In this document: positions 19,133-29,369 of the stretch, one piece after another
Layout of the letters: each line of letters starts with the position of its first letter
Numbering within the stretch: the first letter of the stretch is position 1
Origin: Pontibacter diazotrophicus
GTDB lineage: Bacteria > Bacteroidota > Bacteroidia > Cytophagales > Hymenobacteraceae
Assembly (NCBI RefSeq): GCF_003367245.1
Contig: NZ_QRGR01000007.1
Span: 124,001-188,000, forward strand
Direction: 5' to 3'
Length of the DNA stretch: 64,000 nt
Notes under the pieces: model-generated
What the model was told of the DNA's origin: nothing
Seen by the model: the letters and a program-made list of their open reading frames with translations, nothing else
The model's database searches: none
Program-made: the position numbers and the translations under genes

Positions 19133-19798
19133 ATGAATTTAAAACAAACTATCATCATCCTATTTCTACTAGCTGGATGCCAGTCTTCAGTTGATAGCGC
19201 TTCCGATGCATCAATCAACGAGCAGCAACCAGACTATGCAGCGCTACAAAGAGAACTGGAGGAAGTGTACGATATAGACCAAAGTATCCGCAACATTGAC
19301 TGGGATACTATAAGTAGCCCTGAAGCAAGTATAGCTTATTCAATGAAAGTGATGTCTGTTGATTCGGCCAACCAGAAAAGGGTAATTCCTATAATTGAAC
19401 AATATGGCTGGCTGCCGAAAAGCAAGGTTGGAGAAAAGGCTGCCAATTCCATATTTTATGTGGTACAACATTCTAACACAGAAACAATAGAAAAGTACCT
19501 TCCTCAGATGGAAACGCTGGCGAAGAAAGGCGAAGCAAGTGCTACTGATGCGGCAAAGATGCGCGACAGGCTACTGATGTTTCAGGGAAAGAAGCAGATT
19601 TACGGCACTCAGGCAGCGAGTTGGGTGCGTGCAGATGGCGGACAAGTTATCTGGCCCATTGAAGACGTTGAGTACGTGAACAAGCGCAGAAAAGAAGTAG
19701 GTTTCACGACAACAGTTGAGGAAAACGCTAAACAGCTAAGCGCTGAATATGATCCTAATGAAGAATTGCCGAAAAAGAACAACGCTACTCAACAATAG
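19133..19798 (+). CDS. Lipoprotein, DUF6624-like
   Basis: From the ATG at 19133 the product is about 221 aa with a lipobox LLAGC (Cys ~16), so it is likely an outer- or inner-membrane lipoprotein. The body has the pattern VIPIIEQYGWLPKSKVGEKAANS, VVQHSN and a late GKKQIYGTQ, which I associate with DUF6624 (no known activity). A three-codon longer start at TTG 19124 is less likely. It belongs to the AT-rich patch of single exported proteins. Confidence 0.6.
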   Translation: MNLKQTIIILFLLAGCQSSVDSASDASINEQQPDYAALQRELEEVYDIDQSIRNIDWDTISSPEASIAYSMKVMSVDSANQKRVIPIIEQYGWLPKSKVGEKAANSIFYVVQHSNTETIEKYLPQMETLAKKGEASATDAAKMRDRLLMFQGKKQIYGTQAASWVRADGGQVIWPIEDVEYVNKRRKEVGFTTTVEENAKQLSAEYDPNEELPKKNNATQQ

Positions 19799-19862
19799 CT
19801 TCACGGTAGCTACGCCACCCCATGGCTTAGCTTATTGGCTATAAATTAAAACATAAAAAATT

Positions 19863-20273
19863 ATGAAGACTATCCGATTGACAATTTTGATGAGCATTAC
19901 ACTATTCTTTACCTCATGTAAAGACGACTCTGTAAGACCAGTTGATCTGACCGGTGATTGGCAATCAGAGGAAATTTATGTAAATGGAAAGCTACAGAAA
20001 GACATTAGTAAGACAACTTGGCTACTTCTGAAAAAGGATAATATATATAAGAATAACTATATAACAGGAACATGGTCCCTGAATGAGAGAAATCTTGAGC
20101 TAACTCCTAATGAAAACTTATCACTTCAGCCCTTGCAGTATGAAGTCACAAAGCTTTCAAATGCTTCTTTGACCTTAGAAATAACCTTAACTGAAAGAGA
20201 ATACAATTGGGACTTTGAGGACATAGAAGCAGATGAATTAATTACTGTCACTGAAAAGTATAGTAAGAAATAG
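19863..20273 (+). CDS. Small lipoprotein, lipocalin-like
   Basis: The 136-aa product has a lipobox FFTSC (Cys ~19) and a short beta-rich body beginning LTGDWQSEEIYVNGK, then TGTWSLNERNLELTP, the strand pattern of lipocalin-like domains (type PF13648/13944) common in Bacteroidota. Very AT-rich codon use. Ligand unknown. It is followed by the shared terminator at 20455. Confidence 0.55.
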   Translation: MKTIRLTILMSITLFFTSCKDDSVRPVDLTGDWQSEEIYVNGKLQKDISKTTWLLLKKDNIYKNNYITGTWSLNERNLELTPNENLSLQPLQYEVTKLSNASLTLEITLTEREYNWDFEDIEADELITVTEKYSKK

Positions 20274-20454
20274 TGTCAATAGCCAACACACTCTAAGCAA
20301 GCGCTGTCACCAATAAGTAAGTTTAAAAGCTCTTATCATCATATTCTAAAAGCCTGTACCTGAGCAGCGCCTTCTTAAAGCCGAGCCCGTTGCTCTTGCC
20401 TATTATAAACGGGCTTATGAGACAGCTAAAAAACATACTGCTCTATTCGCACTA

Positions 20455-20495
20455 AAAAGGGTACCCACTATAGCTATACAAGTGGATGCCCTTTT
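20455..20495. terminator. Bidirectional terminator
   Basis: AAAAGGG..CCACT (20455-20469) pairs with AGTGG..CCCTTTT (20481-20495), interrupted by a 3-base mismatch, with T-rich ends on both strands. It lies between the convergent lipocalin-like and redoxin genes. Confidence 0.65.
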
Positions 20496-20555
20496 ATCTT
20501 TCTTCCGCTCTAGCTTCTCTGGTAAATTTGCCATACCTGCCGAACAACCACTATA

Positions 20556-21827
20556 TCACTTTTCCGCTAGCAGTTCCTCCATTGTCTTGTTGAAATCAGC
20601 TACCCAGGCTTGGTAGTATTCGCCGGTGCCGGGTCCGGAGAAGCCGGTGTGTATCTTGCGTACTTTCCCGTCTCTGCCTATAAAGATGGTGGTCGGGAAC
20701 GACATCACGTGGTTGAGGGCAGGAAGAGCTTTGGCCGCTGCTTCTTTATCAGATACACCCGCAACCAGTAAGTCATAGTCAATGTCGAAGCGGTCTTTCA
20801 TTTTCTGAAGGCGCGCAGCGGCTTTGTCAAACTCAGGGCTGCGTTCAAAGCCAAGGCCTATAATTTCAAGGCCGCGGTCTTTGTTCTCGTCATAGTAGGG
20901 CGACAGGAATTTAGTCTCGTCCATGCAGTTCGGGCACCACGAGCCCAGCAGCTGCACAAGTACCACTTTATCGTTGTACTTCGGATCTGATAAGGCGACC
21001 TGCTCACCTTCCAGGTTCGGGAAAGTAAAGACTAGTTCCTCGTAGCCGGGTTTCAGGTAAGTGAGGGTGTCGGCGCCGGCAAGCTGTGCCTGCTCATTGC
21101 GCCTGGCTGTCCAGCTTTCGTAATCGCTCATGCCGGAGTAAAAGTCACCTTGCAGGGTGCTGTCGCCGCTCGGTTGGGCTGTGAAGAGGTAAGCATGGTT
21201 GCCATCAAAAGTCGACAGCTTCAGTTGCGCCCCTTCCACCTGCCCTTCTAAGTAGCGGTAATCGCCTGTCTCCGTCAGAAAGGTGCCGGTTACATAGTTG
21301 TCATCCTGCTTAAACACACCGATGGCTTTGTAGCTGGCTCCTTCCTTATCAGTAAAAAGGACCTCCCATTTTCCATCGAAGTTATAGGTGGCAGGAGCAG
21401 GATTTGCTGCAAAGCGGTTTTGCTGGCCATGTGCTGCCACAAAAGGAACAGCGTAGGGCGTTTCAGCATCGTGCTTCACAAAACGGCCTTTCATCTTATC
21501 TCCGTTTACGCGGGTAATAAAATCCGCATCAAAAGTGTGCAAGGCTATTTTCAAAGAATCACCCTGTTGCTGTATGTCGTCCAGCAGAATGCGTTCTTCC
21601 CCGTTTATAAGGTACAATACGGTGCTGCCTTCTGTTTCTTCGGCTTCCATGATAAACGGGATTTCCTGGCCCTGCGCCTGCAAAGCCACGCGCCAGGTGC
21701 CTGTTTGTATAGATGTGGAGCTTTCTTCTGCAGCATCCACCGAAGTGCAGGAGCTTAAAATTTGGGTTACTGCTATTGCTAAAAACAAAATAAGGCTGGA
21801 AGGGGTATTAAGAAAGTGATGTTTCAT
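20556..21827 (-). CDS. TlpA-like thiol-disulfide oxidoreductase lipoprotein
   Basis: Using the ATG at 21827, the 423-aa product has a signal with lipobox ILSSC (Cys ~26), a beta-rich N-terminal half (about 40-265) of unknown function, and a C-terminal redoxin domain with the active site LLGSWCPNCMDE (about 306-317) and the cis-Pro loop SFPTTIFIGRDG near 376. It probably reduces or isomerises disulfides in the periplasm, as in TlpA/ResA. An upstream start at 21869 would add 14 residues without support. Monocistronic. Confidence 0.8.
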   Translation of the reverse strand: MKHHFLNTPSSLILFLAIAVTQILSSCTSVDAAEESSTSIQTGTWRVALQAQGQEIPFIMEAEETEGSTVLYLINGEERILLDDIQQQGDSLKIALHTFDADFITRVNGDKMKGRFVKHDAETPYAVPFVAAHGQQNRFAANPAPATYNFDGKWEVLFTDKEGASYKAIGVFKQDDNYVTGTFLTETGDYRYLEGQVEGAQLKLSTFDGNHAYLFTAQPSGDSTLQGDFYSGMSDYESWTARRNEQAQLAGADTLTYLKPGYEELVFTFPNLEGEQVALSDPKYNDKVVLVQLLGSWCPNCMDETKFLSPYYDENKDRGLEIIGLGFERSPEFDKAAARLQKMKDRFDIDYDLLVAGVSDKEAAAKALPALNHVMSFPTTIFIGRDGKVRKIHTGFSGPGTGEYYQAWVADFNKTMEELLAEK

Positions 21828-21855
21828 GAGGAAAAATTTCGAAAATTTGTAGCTA

Positions 21856-21863
21856 CAAAAATA
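21856..21863 (-). promoter_or_regulatory. -7 promoter element for the redoxin gene
   Basis: Minus strand reads TATTTTTG, an exact TAnnTTTG match, 28 bp upstream of the ATG at 21827. No clear -33 box. Confidence 0.4.
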
Positions 21864-21966
21864 AAGCATGCGTTTTAAAAAAACCGCATGCTACCTGCTG
21901 TGCTTAAAAATTATTGTTTCGTCTATATTCATGTATGTTAATGTTTTTAGAGATATATAGATTTCG

Positions 21967-21974
21967 TACCTTTG
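21967..21974 (+). promoter_or_regulatory. -7 promoter element for aconitase
   Basis: TACCTTTG, identical to the sdhC -7 box, lies 45 bp before the aconitase ATG. A T-tract at 21944-21948 sits where the -33 element is expected. Confidence 0.55.
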
Positions 21975-22019
21975 TGAACTTCTTAATAAAGCATTTAAAT
22001 AACTAACAATAGCAAAACT

Positions 22020-24290
22020 ATGGCATTTGATTTAGGAATGATCAAGGCAGTATATGCCGGCATGGGAGAGCGCATTGCTGCTGCCCGCAAGGCAGTAGGC
22101 CGACCGCTGACCCTAACAGAGAAAATCTTGTATTCGCACCTTTACGAAGGTCCGGCTAGAGGCGCACATGAGCGGGGGCAGTCTTACGTGGATTTTGCGC
22201 CGGACAGGGTCGCCATGCAGGATGCCACGGCTCAGATGGCGCTGCTTCAGTTCATGCAGGCTGGAAAGCCACAGGTGGCTGTGCCTTCTACTGTGCACTG
22301 CGACCACTTGATTCAGGCACGCGTTGGCGCAGACTCTGACTTACAGGACGCTTATAACGAGAACAAAGAAGTATATGATTTCCTTGCTTCTGTCTCTAAC
22401 AAATATGGCCTTGGCTTCTGGAAGCCGGGTGCGGGTATTATTCACCAGGTAGTGCTGGAGAATTACGCTTTCCCGGGCGGTATGATGATTGGTACTGACT
22501 CACACACACCGAACGCAGGTGGTTTGGGTATGGTAGCCATTGGTGTGGGTGGTGCCGATGCTGTGGACGTAATGGCCGGCATGCCCTGGGAACTGAAATT
22601 CCCGAAAGTGATTGGTGTAAAGCTGACTGGTAGACTGAGCGGCTGGACATCTCCAAAAGACGTTATCCTGAAAGTAGCCGGTATCCTGACTGTAAAAGGT
22701 GGTACGGGTGCTATTGTGGAGTACTTTGGTGATGGTGCCGAGTCGATGTCTTGTACGGGTAAAGGTACAATCTGTAACATGGGCGCTGAGATTGGTGCAA
22801 CGACCTCTGTTTTCTCTTACGATGCTAAAATGCGTGATTACCTGATGGCAACAGAGCGCCAGGAAATTGCTGACATGGCTGATGGCGTGGCAGAGCACCT
22901 GCGTGCTGACGACGAGGTGTATGCTAACCCGGCGGCTATTTACGACCAGCTGATTGAAATTGACCTTTCTACATTGGAACCACACGTAAACGGACCGTTC
23001 ACGCCGGATGCAGCATGGCCAATATCTCAGTTTGCTTCCGTAGTGCGTGAGCACGGCTGGCCAGCTAAACTGGAAGTAGGTCTGATTGGTTCGTGCACCA
23101 ACTCCTCTTACGAAGACTTAACCCGTTCTGCCTCTGTGGCGGCACAGGCGGTTGAGAAGCGTTTAGTGGCGCAGGCGGAATTCACCATCACACCTGGTTC
23201 TGAAATGGTACGCTATACCACAGCCCGTGACGGCTTGCTGGATACTTTCGCAGAGATGGGCGGTGTGGTGCTGGCAAATGCCTGCGGACCGTGCATCGGC
23301 CAGTGGGCCCGTCATACAGACGACCCGAAGCGCAAGAACTCCATTATTACTTCGTTTAACCGTAACTTCGCCAAGCGTAACGACGGTAACCCGAACACAC
23401 ATGCGTTTGTAGCCTCACCGGAAATTGTGACGGCCTTCGCTATTGCCGGTGACCTGACCTTTAACCCGCTGATTGATACGCTGACAAATGAGGATGGCGA
23501 GCAGGTAAGACTGGATGAGCCAAGAGGCATTGAGTTGCCAACACAAGGCTTTGCCGTGGAAGACGCTGGTTATACAGCCCCGGCAGAGGATGGCAGCCAG
23601 ATAGAGGTGGTAGTTGACCCGGCATCTGACCGTCTGCAGCTACTCGAAGGCTTTAAGCCATGGGAAGGTACAGACCTGAAAGGCCTGAAACTACTGATTA
23701 AAGCGCAAGGCAAGTGTACGACGGACCATATCTCTATGGCCGGCCCGTGGTTGAAGTACCGTGGCCACCTCGACAACATCTCTAACAACATGTTGATCGG
23801 CGCCATGAACGCTTTCAACAGCGAGGCAAACAGCGTATACAACGATATGACCCGTGGTTACGATACCGTGCCTGCCACAGCACGTACCTACAAAGCTGCC
23901 GGAATCGGTACAGTAGTAGTAGGCGACGAGAACTATGGTGAGGGATCATCCCGTGAGCATGCTGCCATGGAGCCACGCCACTTAGGTGTTCGTGCCGTAA
24001 TCGTGAAGTCATTCGCGCGTATCCACGAAACTAACCTGAAGAAGCAGGGGATGCTGGCACTTACTTTCGCCAATAAAGCAGATTACGACCTGATTGAGGA
24101 AACCGATACCTTCGACATTATTGGTCTGGAAGACTTTAGAGAAGGACAGCCACTGAAAGTGGTGCTGCACCACAGCGATGGCAGCCAGGATAGCTTTATG
24201 GTAAACCATACCTATAACCAGGGACAGATTGGATGGTTTAAAGCTGGTTCTGCGCTTAACCTTATCCGACTGAAAGAAAAAGGCGCTTAG
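22020..24290 (+). CDS. acn: Aconitate hydratase (mitochondrial-type)
   Basis: The 756-aa product matches the mitochondrial-type aconitase. Fe-S ligands are the Cys in [10 protein letters not shown] (about residue 360) and the pair in [11 protein letters not shown] (about 421-431). The start has [11 protein letters not shown], and the substrate region holds [14 protein letters not shown]; the C-terminal swivel domain includes [22 protein letters not shown]. It interconverts citrate and isocitrate in the TCA cycle. Strong promoter-like TACCTTTG upstream and a 19-bp stem terminator downstream. Confidence 0.96.
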   Translation: MAFDLGMIKAVYAGMGERIAAARKAVGRPLTLTEKILYSHLYEGPARGAHERGQSYVDFAPDRVAMQDATAQMALLQFMQAGKPQVAVPSTVHCDHLIQARVGADSDLQDAYNENKEVYDFLASVSNKYGLGFWKPGAGIIHQVVLENYAFPGGMMIGTDSHTPNAGGLGMVAIGVGGADAVDVMAGMPWELKFPKVIGVKLTGRLSGWTSPKDVILKVAGILTVKGGTGAIVEYFGDGAESMSCTGKGTICNMGAEIGATTSVFSYDAKMRDYLMATERQEIADMADGVAEHLRADDEVYANPAAIYDQLIEIDLSTLEPHVNGPFTPDAAWPISQFASVVREHGWPAKLEVGLIGSCTNSSYEDLTRSASVAAQAVEKRLVAQAEFTITPGSEMVRYTTARDGLLDTFAEMGGVVLANACGPCIGQWARHTDDPKRKNSIITSFNRNFAKRNDGNPNTHAFVASPEIVTAFAIAGDLTFNPLIDTLTNEDGEQVRLDEPRGIELPTQGFAVEDAGYTAPAEDGSQIEVVVDPASDRLQLLEGFKPWEGTDLKGLKLLIKAQGKCTTDHISMAGPWLKYRGHLDNISNNMLIGAMNAFNSEANSVYNDMTRGYDTVPATARTYKAAGIGTVVVGDENYGEGSSREHAAMEPRHLGVRAVIVKSFARIHETNLKKQGMLALTFANKADYDLIEETDTFDIIGLEDFREGQPLKVVLHHSDGSQDSFMVNHTYNQGQIGWFKAGSALNLIRLKEKGA

Positions 24291-24313
24291 GTTTAATTTC
24301 TGTACGTTATATA

Positions 24314-24355
24314 AAAAAGAGAAGGCCTCACTGGAAAGTGAGGCCTTCTCTTTTT
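24314..24355. terminator. 19-bp stem bidirectional terminator
   Basis: Bases 24314-24332 and 24337-24355 are perfect complements with a GGAA tetraloop; A5 and T5 tracts form the outer ends, so it can stop transcription from acn and from the convergent peptidase gene. Confidence 0.88.
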
Positions 24356-24382
24356 ACATGGTATAGCGTATGCTTACTGATT

Positions 24383-27300
24383 CTAATGCCTCACTAATAT
24401 CCGCTTTACAGAACTGGTGTTATTATACATGATGTGGGCAATGTAAACGCCTGCCGCTAGTGTACTTACATCGTAATATAAATCAGAATCAGAAACATGC
24501 GAGGGTGGAGAAACGCTCTTGCCTGCCATGTCTGTCAGTGTCAGGCGCGGACTGGAGGCACTGTCATTCCAATCGATTGGTCTTGTAAGCGTAATGATGA
24601 GAAACTGGTCTGTCGGATTTGGGAAAACAGTTACCTGATCGGAGTAAACCTGCAGTTGCTTGGTGATAACGCTTTGTACGCAACCAAGGCTGTCAGATGC
24701 TGTGAGCGTCACCTCATACATGCCAATCTCTTTATAAGTGTGGCTTGGGTGAATATCTGTGGAGGTGGTGCCGTCTCCAAAGTTCCATTCTACTAAAGCC
24801 GTATGTTTGCTTTTGTTCGTTAGTTGTGTCGCCAGGCCAATGTTGCCGAACTCCTTAGAAAAATTAAAATCAGCAACAGGTTCGTCAGGTATAATATAGC
24901 TGTAGGGTACGGGTGTACTTTCAAATAAAGAATCGGCATTGGTGACATAGATGGTCCTGTTCTCATTCACTGACCCAACAGGAAGCGCATCTGCTGTGCC
25001 AATGAGTTGCGACTTGGCTTCATCCGCATAAAAGTTAAACACGCTGCCATTGTCCGGGGTAACCATAACGGGGGAGCCCGCGCAGATACCATGCTGTGTT
25101 GGTGTGGGCATAGGCCCGGATTTGATACTGATGTACTTCTCCTGCGCTGCCGCTGCATGCACTTTCAGCTTTGTCAGGTTATCAGCAGCCAGTAGCGCCA
25201 CAGCTACTGTTCGTATCTCGCCTGGGGCAAGATCGGTGAGTGTGGCACCCACTATATGCGACACGTTGTTACCTGCTCTGCCGCCAGCCTTCACCCTGCT
25301 CACTCCGTTAGAAATTATCTTGTACTTTTCTGCATCCGTGAAACCGTCATCTACAGTCACAGTAGAGTCGTTCCCGCCCATATTGTCTATGGCATGATAA
25401 ACCGGTTGGTCTTTTGTCAGAAGTTTAATGCCTGCATAAGGCAAAGCAGACCGCTTGTTGTAAACATAGCCGAGCTTTAGGGAATCGTCCCAGGCGGCGG
25501 CATTCTGCATATAGTTGCCAATGTCCCAGTCGGCAAAGAGGCCGGCGTGCACCTTTGCAATCGTATCAGGGGTTACGTTGGTTATCTGGTATTCGAAAAT
25601 GATGTAGTCGCGGTCAGGGGCTTCCATCCAGGCAGAGGCCACCTGTTTTACCCTTACGCCCGCCTGCTTACTTCCGGTAGCCTCCATCAGCGTACGCGCC
25701 TCCTGTGTAGCTAGCGGCGTGTCGTAGCGCAGCCGAACGGGGCCTGATGAGATAAAGTTTGCATCGTTAAGCCATTTCTCATTATGAAGGTTGTCCGATA
25801 CCTTGCCGGCGTCTGTCGCCACTACCAGACCTCCCTCAAACAACAAAGAAGGGCCGCCTTTGTATTTTACGCCAATGCCCTGCTTAAAATTAAGGCCGTT
25901 ATAGCCAATGTTACCCACATTGTTCAGCGACACGTGGAGGTCGTTTGCGGTCAGGGTTACAAAGCTTGGGTTGATGACCAGTGTGATGTACTGAAAATCC
26001 TCATAGTCGCCGTCACTGAAGCCAAGGCGCAGGTGCACCGTGTGGTTGGTAGGCGCATCCTCAGCGATGTTCAGGATGAAAGGGCGCAGGCCAGAAGTGG
26101 CTGTGGCCATGGTGGCGACACTGCCCAGGTTCAAGGTGCCCCGCTCCATGCTGACATAGGTGGAGGCAGAGGTGAGCGTTACCTGTAGTGCTGTGGTGGG
26201 AGAAAGGTAGTTCAGGAAGCTGGTTTCCAAGGCCACTGTGCTGCCTGCATAAGCAATTTGTGTCGTTAGAGCCAGCCCGTACGAGGTACAACGCACCGAT
26301 TTGAGGTTCTGCTGCTTCAGCGCCTTCTTCAGGTTAAAACGGCCCTTCCCTAATTTCTCAAGGTATGGCTGGTTGCCTGCAAGCTCGTAAATATCGTCTG
26401 TACTAACCCGGATTCGCTCTGCAGCCTGCCGGGCGTTGAGTTCCGGGTATTTCGCTCTCACCAGGGCCGCGCCTCCGGCTACAATAGGAGAGGAGAAAGA
26501 GGTGCCCCAGGCGCCACCGTAGGTACGGTCGTTGTTGATGGTGGCGGTGTAAATATTGTCGCTGGGCGCTGTCAGGTCTATACGGTAGCTATAGGTGTGG
26601 TCTTTGTACTTGACATCTTTGGCGTTGGTTCCTCCCACTGAAAGTACATTTTCATAAGAAGCCGGGTAGATGTCCAGCAGTTTGTTCGTGTTTCCTCCGG
26701 ATGCTACAATCAATACGTCTTTATCCAGCGCAGCATAATTAATAATATCCTGCTCATACTGCGACTGCCCCTCACCGCCCCACGAGAGGTTAATGACCTT
26801 ACATCCTTTATTAGCGGCGTACACAATGGCTTCATAACCGCCAAAGGAGCCGTTGGTAACAGACGAAAAAACCTTCAGGGGTAGAAACTTTGTGTTGTAA
26901 CCCAGGCTGGCTATACCGCTGCCATTGTTCGTAGCACCAGCTGACACAGCGGCTACACTGGTGCCATGGCCTTTCCAGGGCGTATCGTCATCTACATTAT
27001 TATCTTTATCAGCAAAGTCCCAGCCAGAGAAGTTGTCGATATAGCCGTCGCCGTCGTTGTCTATGCCGTCAACCGGATCATTGTAGTTGTGCTTCACTTT
27101 TGATTTCAGCTCTTCGTGCGTAAGCCGGAAACCAGTGTCCAGAATGGCAACTACCACATTCGTGTCGCCTTTTTCCACAGCCCAGCCTTCATAGGCCTGC
27201 AGCAGCTTCAGGTAATACTGTGTGGACTTGGTTGAGTCAGCAGCAGGGTCATTGGGTTGAGAAAGCGGTTCCCGCACGTAGAGCGGCTCTACATACACCA

Positions 27301-27676
27301 CCAAACCAGTGCTCATCAGGGATTTTTGTACCTGGTCAAGGGTATAGCTCTCATCATACTTCAACTCATAAATCAGCGACAGGTCGACAGCGGGGGCGGC
27401 TCTACGCACATTGGCAGCCTGTGCTGCTGCTTTCGGGAACTTCTGCTGTACCTGCTGCGCACCTACCTCCTGCATGGCTGACTGAAGGATGCTGCCGGCG
27501 CTTTGGCTGCTACGCGCCATCTGGCCGAACTGAGGCTTTAGTTTATAGACCACGGTGTGCGGAACTGTACCGCTGCCGACGTTGCCCGGGCGTTGTGCAT
27601 ACAGCAGGGGGATAAACACAAAGGCTACAGCTACGCTCCATAAGATGCGTTTCAGCGCTATTAAAAGAGTAAGCAT
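24383..27676 (-). CDS. Subtilisin-like (S8) peptidase with PKD and T9SS sorting domain
   Basis: The 1,097-aa product begins with a signal peptide (hydrophobic residues ~4-27). An inhibitor-I9-like propeptide is plausible up to ~150. The catalytic triad is visible: Asp179 in AILDTGF, His237 in GHGTSVAA and Ser394 in GTSFSSP. A large beta-rich region follows (440-900), then a PKD domain with VEWNFGDGTTS near 935 and a C-terminal T9SS type-A sorting signal starting VFPNPTDQF and ending AGVYIAHI..KRILVRH. It is an extracellular protease exported by T9SS. Monocistronic, convergent with aconitase. Confidence 0.93.
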   Translation of the reverse strand: MLTLLIALKRILWSVAVAFVFIPLLYAQRPGNVGSGTVPHTVVYKLKPQFGQMARSSQSAGSILQSAMQEVGAQQVQQKFPKAAAQAANVRRAAPAVDLSLIYELKYDESYTLDQVQKSLMSTGLVVYVEPLYVREPLSQPNDPAADSTKSTQYYLKLLQAYEGWAVEKGDTNVVVAILDTGFRLTHEELKSKVKHNYNDPVDGIDNDGDGYIDNFSGWDFADKDNNVDDDTPWKGHGTSVAAVSAGATNNGSGIASLGYNTKFLPLKVFSSVTNGSFGGYEAIVYAANKGCKVINLSWGGEGQSQYEQDIINYAALDKDVLIVASGGNTNKLLDIYPASYENVLSVGGTNAKDVKYKDHTYSYRIDLTAPSDNIYTATINNDRTYGGAWGTSFSSPIVAGGAALVRAKYPELNARQAAERIRVSTDDIYELAGNQPYLEKLGKGRFNLKKALKQQNLKSVRCTSYGLALTTQIAYAGSTVALETSFLNYLSPTTALQVTLTSASTYVSMERGTLNLGSVATMATATSGLRPFILNIAEDAPTNHTVHLRLGFSDGDYEDFQYITLVINPSFVTLTANDLHVSLNNVGNIGYNGLNFKQGIGVKYKGGPSLLFEGGLVVATDAGKVSDNLHNEKWLNDANFISSGPVRLRYDTPLATQEARTLMEATGSKQAGVRVKQVASAWMEAPDRDYIIFEYQITNVTPDTIAKVHAGLFADWDIGNYMQNAAAWDDSLKLGYVYNKRSALPYAGIKLLTKDQPVYHAIDNMGGNDSTVTVDDGFTDAEKYKIISNGVSRVKAGGRAGNNVSHIVGATLTDLAPGEIRTVAVALLAADNLTKLKVHAAAAQEKYISIKSGPMPTPTQHGICAGSPVMVTPDNGSVFNFYADEAKSQLIGTADALPVGSVNENRTIYVTNADSLFESTPVPYSYIIPDEPVADFNFSKEFGNIGLATQLTNKSKHTALVEWNFGDGTTSTDIHPSHTYKEIGMYEVTLTASDSLGCVQSVITKQLQVYSDQVTVFPNPTDQFLIITLTRPIDWNDSASSPRLTLTDMAGKSVSPPSHVSDSDLYYDVSTLAAGVYIAHIMYNNTSSVKRILVRH

Positions 27677-28204
27677 GTAATCAAATGAGCTTTGGTATTG
27701 GTGCGTGAAATATTATTTATCTTTTACTAAACGGGTAATGGAAGCGTGAAAAAAGTATAGAATGAAACCAAGTATGCTTTTAGTTTCTTTTATTTTTTCA
27801 CAAACCTTTTCCTGATTCAGTACAGGAAACCCAAATTTCCTGTTAAGGATAGTATAAACATCATAATATGTTGCTATAAGTAAATGTATAATTAAAATTT
27901 GATTTTTAATACGGAGCGAAAGTATATATGTTCCATTATATAACCAAATAGCTATAGATATTAATTTTTTCGACATGCCTCGATCTACTACAGGCAGAGC
28001 ATGCCTTAGTGAATTAGAATTGATAGTAGATGTTAATTTGGTGGGTATGCCTGCCTTCTTAAACCTCTCAGAGAAGATGCCCGCTTGTTGCGTTTACTTG
28101 TACCGGGCAGGTAATCAAAAGGGGTTACTTTCTTCAGAATTCAGAATTTGTGATCAGGGGCTTTAGCTGGGTACTTTACCGAAGCCGGTTGATGAGGAGG
28201 TTCA
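27677..28204. other. Long AT-rich intergenic region
   Basis: This 528-bp stretch lies upstream of the peptidase gene and past the terminator of the small 28252 gene. It contains an 8-bp inverted repeat ATCTACTA / TAGTAGAT near 27984-28031, and two short ORFs on opposite strands without family-like features, which I do not accept as genes. The peptidase promoter should lie near 27690-27760. Confidence 0.4.
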
Positions 28205-28255
28205 ATAAAACACAGAAGCCCCTGCAATTGAGTTGCAGGGGCTTCTGTGTTTTAT
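28205..28255 (-). terminator. 23-bp stem terminator overlapping the stop codon
   Basis: Bases 28205-28227 and 28233-28255 are perfect complements with loop TTGAG. The minus-strand stop codon at 28254-28252 lies inside the outer stem. Core AGAAGCCCCTGCA is shared with the ftsZ terminator. Confidence 0.8.
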
Positions 28256-28548
28256 TTGAACAACTTGTTCAGGTCATCTTTCAGGTTTTCAAGCCCGCTT
28301 TGCAGATCCTGCCAGGTACTCTGCTTGTCTTCTGCATCAGCAAGTTTAGAGGCAATGAGTTCCCGCTTCTTCTCGAGGCCTGCAATGTGTTCGTGGTAGG
28401 TATGGTTCGAGTCAGCGGCAGTGGCATGTGCCCTTCCTTTCAGCACCTTTATTTTACTGTCTAACTCATCAAGACTTTTCTGTATCTCTTCGCGGGTGAG
28501 ATTCGCAGGTGCGCGCATATGTTCAGGTTTCAGAGGGTAATGATCCAT
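28252..28548 (-). CDS. Small coiled-coil protein of unknown function
   Basis: The 98-aa product is charged and almost wholly helical, with heptad-like hydrophobic spacing in two stretches (about residues 22-42 and 52-96), so a helical hairpin or dimer is likely. No signal, membrane helix or Cys. I recognise no family; similar small proteins occur widely in Cytophagales. It lies between the peptidase and the response regulator and is a single-gene unit with its own strong terminator. Confidence 0.6.
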   Translation of the reverse strand: MDHYPLKPEHMRAPANLTREEIQKSLDELDSKIKVLKGRAHATAADSNHTYHEHIAGLEKKRELIASKLADAEDKQSTWQDLQSGLENLKDDLNKLFK

Positions 28549-28925
28549 AGGTTTCAGATTTATTCATTCTACACGAGCCTTCCACAGGCATTTCTTTATC
28601 TTAATACTCTTCTCAGGAAAAAAAGATGTATTTGCAGCGGCACTACTTTAACCTTTTATACGCCAATAACAGCACGTAAATATAGAAAAGCGCATCTCCG
28701 GATGCTCTTTTCAGCTGAGGAAGATACCTGCTGTTGAAGCTATTAATTAAACGGGACTTCAAAAGAAGAATAGAATTTTCTTCATGCAATTGAGCCCAAT
28801 TTGATATTTGAAGAAAGTACCCGATATTAGCGGAAGCGAATGATGTGCTTTACCCTGCTGTTTAGCAGAGGCCTTGCAACACTCGCTTAATGATACTAGC
28901 GTTAATGAAGGCAGCGACTTACCCA
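28549..28925. other. Intergenic region with a small hairpin
   Basis: This 377-bp gap separates divergent genes. It holds a hairpin AAAAGCGCATC / GATGCTCTTTT (28686-28711, one internal mismatch) that is not next to a gene end, and CTGCT/AGCAG near 28856. Promoters for both flanking genes are expected here; none matches consensus exactly. Confidence 0.4.
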
Positions 28926-29363
28926 ATGATTTCTTATAACACTCCTCTGGAACTGGTGCTATTGGTAGACGATGATGAAACAACAAACTACCTGAACAAG
29001 CGCCTGCTCAGTGAAATGCAGATAGCCAATGAAATATTGGTGTTGAAAAACGGGAAAGAAGCATTAGAGTACCTGGCCAGATCCTGTGCTGATGAGCCTG
29101 ATGCCGCATTTAAATGCCCAGACCTGATTTTCCTGGACATCAAGATGCCGGTAATGGACGGGTTTACCTTCTTGGAAGAGTATGAAAAGCGTGGCTTTGA
29201 TATGAAGGACCACATGATTATTCTGATGCTGACTTCTTCGGCCAGCTTTTATGACCTGGAGCGCCTGAAGAACTTTAAAAAGGTGCGGAAGCATTTTTCA
29301 AAAGCCCTTACCAAACACGATGTGCGGGATATCATGGATGAGTTTTTCAAGGTGAGAAAGTAG
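28926..29363 (+). CDS. Single-domain response regulator (Rcp1/CheY-like)
   Basis: From the ATG at 28926 the product is 145 aa and consists of one receiver domain without an output domain. The acidic pocket is LVDDDE, the phospho-acceptor is Asp71 in FLDIKMPVMDG, the switch Thr/Ser is in MLTSSAS and the conserved Lys is near VRKHFSKAL. In-frame ATGs at 28890 and 28905 are possible but add residues before the conserved first strand. It faces the rsb/histidine kinase operon across a shared 33-bp stem terminator and is the best candidate partner for the kinase at 29447. Confidence 0.85.
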   Translation: MISYNTPLELVLLVDDDETTNYLNKRLLSEMQIANEILVLKNGKEALEYLARSCADEPDAAFKCPDLIFLDIKMPVMDGFTFLEEYEKRGFDMKDHMIILMLTSSASFYDLERLKNFKKVRKHFSKALTKHDVRDIMDEFFKVRK

Positions 29364-29369
29364 GTGCCG

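Noticed and set aside
27713..27976. 87-codon ORF upstream of the subtilisin gene
   Set aside because: AT-rich, low-complexity translation with no recognisable pattern, in a region expected to hold promoters.
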